Shown here piece after piece: positions 62,720 to 64,000 of a stretch of 64,000 nt of DNA; position 1 is the first letter of the stretch, and each line of letters starts with the position of its first letter. A program made the position numbers and the translations under genes. Source of the stretch: an uncultured Bacteroidales bacterium (GTDB lineage Bacteria > Bacteroidota > Bacteroidia > Bacteroidales > Paludibacteraceae); the NCBI GenBank assembly GCA_902762355.1, contig CACWNR010000002.1:1-64000 (forward strand), written 5' to 3'. Under the pieces are notes generated by a model, which made no database searches, was not told the DNA's origin, and saw nothing but the letters and a program-made list of their open reading frames with translations.

Positions 62720-64000
62720 TGATTGACGTTGATTGATGATTATCCGACACTACCAGATACATTCCTGCTTGCGCCGGAGCGGTGATAGAGCGAGTCGTTT
62801 CCGATTTCGGATAACGAGCCACTACCGCACCTAAAATATTATATATCATGCATGCTTCGCCCGGAGCCATCCATAATGTACCGCCCGCTTGAACCATCGT
62901 AGGCCAAACAACCACGTTCTCCGCAGAGACGTCATCTATGCCCTGCGCGTGCGGGTCATAGATAAGAGGACAACTCTCGATCGAATATTTCTCTCCCTCA
63001 CGCACCACGCTCAGCACATAGGTTGCACCGATATCTGTGGGGTTGGTCGGGATATATGAAGCATTCTCATCCATCTTCTCTCCATTGCGGAACCAAGCGA
63101 ACGACACGAACTCATATCCTCCGTTATAAGCCGCGTTCTGAACCGCCAGGAAACCGCCGGTCTGCATGAAGATATCCACCGGATAGGTCAGCATCAACTG
63201 CATGCTCTGCATGTCCATCTGGCAGCGCTCGCCGCCGAACTCGATATGTACATCATACAGATCCGGATAAACACCTTCCGGCAGCGGGATGATTACGTCT
63301 TCTCCGTTGGCAAAACCGTAGCAAGCCTCAAAGCCGCGCTGCTGATCCGCCTCCGAGAAATAGACTTTGATACTATCCATCGAACCGGAAACGACACGGT
63401 AAGGAATCTCGATTGCCGCATCCTCCGAACAAACCTTCAACTCATACGGATACTCCACATCCAGACGCGGGTCTACCACCAGATGGAGGTTGATCACACT
63501 GTCGCAACCGTATTGCGAGTGGAGCTGCAGCGAGGTATCGACAGATGTGGTATAGTATTTGCCGTCGCCCGGGAAGTAGTACCGTCCGCCTTCACACATG
63601 CGCTCCTGGTACGTCGTCTCATACGTCGGATGATACATATGGTGTACTACCTTCTGATAGTTGCATCCGTATTGATTGATCAGATCGGTAGTCTCCGTCC
63701 AATCGGTACCTTCCTCGCAATAATGAATCTGCTCGTGCACATCCGGCGTGGTCAGATCCGGCAGAGAAATCCGGAAGGTATGCGAGTCCGTGCACACACC
63801 GCCGGAGATAACCGCCGATATAGTGACGTCGAACTCACCGCCTTCGGCGGGATAGTCATGCGATACCTGTCCGTCCATCGACATCTCCTGCGCGCTGCCG
63901 TCACCGAAATCCCACCATATACTCTCCACCGGCTCGTCGGTCAGCACGGAATCCAAAGTCTGACGATTGATACGAACCACATGACAGTTCGGCGCGAAAG
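62709..64000 (-). CDS. Secreted PKD-domain protein with T9SS-type tail (5' partial)
   Basis: The frame is open to the window edge (codons above 63980 read FAPNCHV without a stop), so the GTG at 63980 is not the start. At least 430 residues are visible. A PKD-like domain (WWDFGDGS) leads, then cysteine-bearing beta domains. The shared pre-tail module (FVSFAWFRNGEKMDEN...YVLSVVREG) precedes a T9SS type A-like sorting domain (MYLVVSDNHQSTSIIVR at the end). It is a surface-bound cargo. It overlaps the 321-aa barrel gene by 11 nt, and an OmpA protein follows: a three-gene version of the cargo/barrel/OmpA set. Confidence 0.82.
   Translation of the reverse strand, partial: FAPNCHVVRINRQTLDSVLTDEPVESIWWDFGDGSAQEMSMDGQVSHDYPAEGGEFDVTISAVISGGVCTDSHTFRISLPDLTTPDVHEQIHYCEEGTDWTETTDLINQYGCNYQKVVHHMYHPTYETTYQERMCEGGRYYFPGDGKYYTTSVDTSLQLHSQYGCDSVINLHLVVDPRLDVEYPYELKVCSEDAAIEIPYRVVSGSMDSIKVYFSEADQQRGFEACYGFANGEDVIIPLPEGVYPDLYDVHIEFGGERCQMDMQSMQLMLTYPVDIFMQTGGFLAVQNAAYNGGYEFVSFAWFRNGEKMDENASYIPTNPTDIGATYVLSVVREGEKYSIESCPLIYDPHAQGIDDVSAENVVVWPTMVQAGGTLWMAPGEACMIYNILGAVVARYPKSETTRSITAPAQAGMYLVVSDNHQSTSIIVR

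Noticed and set aside
62709..63980. GTG at 63980 as the start of the PKD protein
   Set aside because: The frame stays open to the window edge and a PKD domain begins at once without a signal peptide.

Overview
The window is a stretch of a Bacteroidales (Bacteroidota) chromosome of moderate GC. The evidence is: promoters of the TTTG-N20-TAnnTTTG type, many large secreted proteins ending in type IX secretion (T9SS)-like C-terminal tails, BspA-type leucine-rich-repeat and GLUG-repeat surface proteins, OmpA-family partners, and a Bacteroidales-style PotABCD/TPR/outer-membrane operon. I cannot name a family or species. No 16S, CRISPR array, prophage or replication origin is visible; one tRNA (Arg, CCT) is present.

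Layout, left to right. 1-8.7 kb (+): a 5'-truncated, 3'-frameshifted LRR surface protein, a GLUG-type T9SS cargo overlapping an OmpA-barrel gene, then an intact paralogue of the LRR protein. 8.7-9.0 kb: a terminator/promoter overlap followed by an 11-bp tandem repeat with a possible tiny ORF. 9.0-12.5 kb (+): UmuC-like polymerase, rfbC-rfbD-DUF2461. 12.5-24.3 kb (+): tRNA-Arg; OmpA-barrel plus T9SS cargo plus RNase H; gap; a second GLUG cargo plus an OmpA-LysM barrel. 24.3-26.4 kb (-): FeoB with a shrunken G domain, translationally coupled to a periplasmic HMA-domain protein. 26.4-38.6 kb (+): Mrp/ApbC and MATE, then a tightly overlapping potA-potB-potC-potD-TPR-outer-membrane-barrel operon. 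38.6-62.7 kb and beyond (-): a 1701-aa and a 3586-aa giant secreted repeat protein, each overlapped at its 3' end by a small membrane-anchored protein of the same design; between them a GH105-like lipoprotein, a RAYT transposase and a 77-bp-period REP array; then a KilA-N protein and a cargo/barrel/OmpA trio running off the right edge.

Two modular themes stand out. First, large secreted cargos with a shared Ig-like module just before the C-terminal tail are repeatedly paired with an outer-membrane barrel carrying an OmpA peptidoglycan-binding domain (four sets). Second, a two-gene cassette, giant Ig/InlB-repeat protein plus small V-E-x-P-(L/I)-G-(D/N)...TM...basic-tail protein, occurs twice with the same 4-nt overlap. 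Both are plausible cell-surface display systems; the pairing is seen in the sequence, the function is inferred.

A third theme is sequence invasion. The RAYT gene sits beside its REP array, and REP copies have become part of coding sequences and supply stop codons. Several families of short, simple, interspersed repeats lie in frame inside unrelated genes, one of them a 7-bp repeat that could shift frame by slippage.
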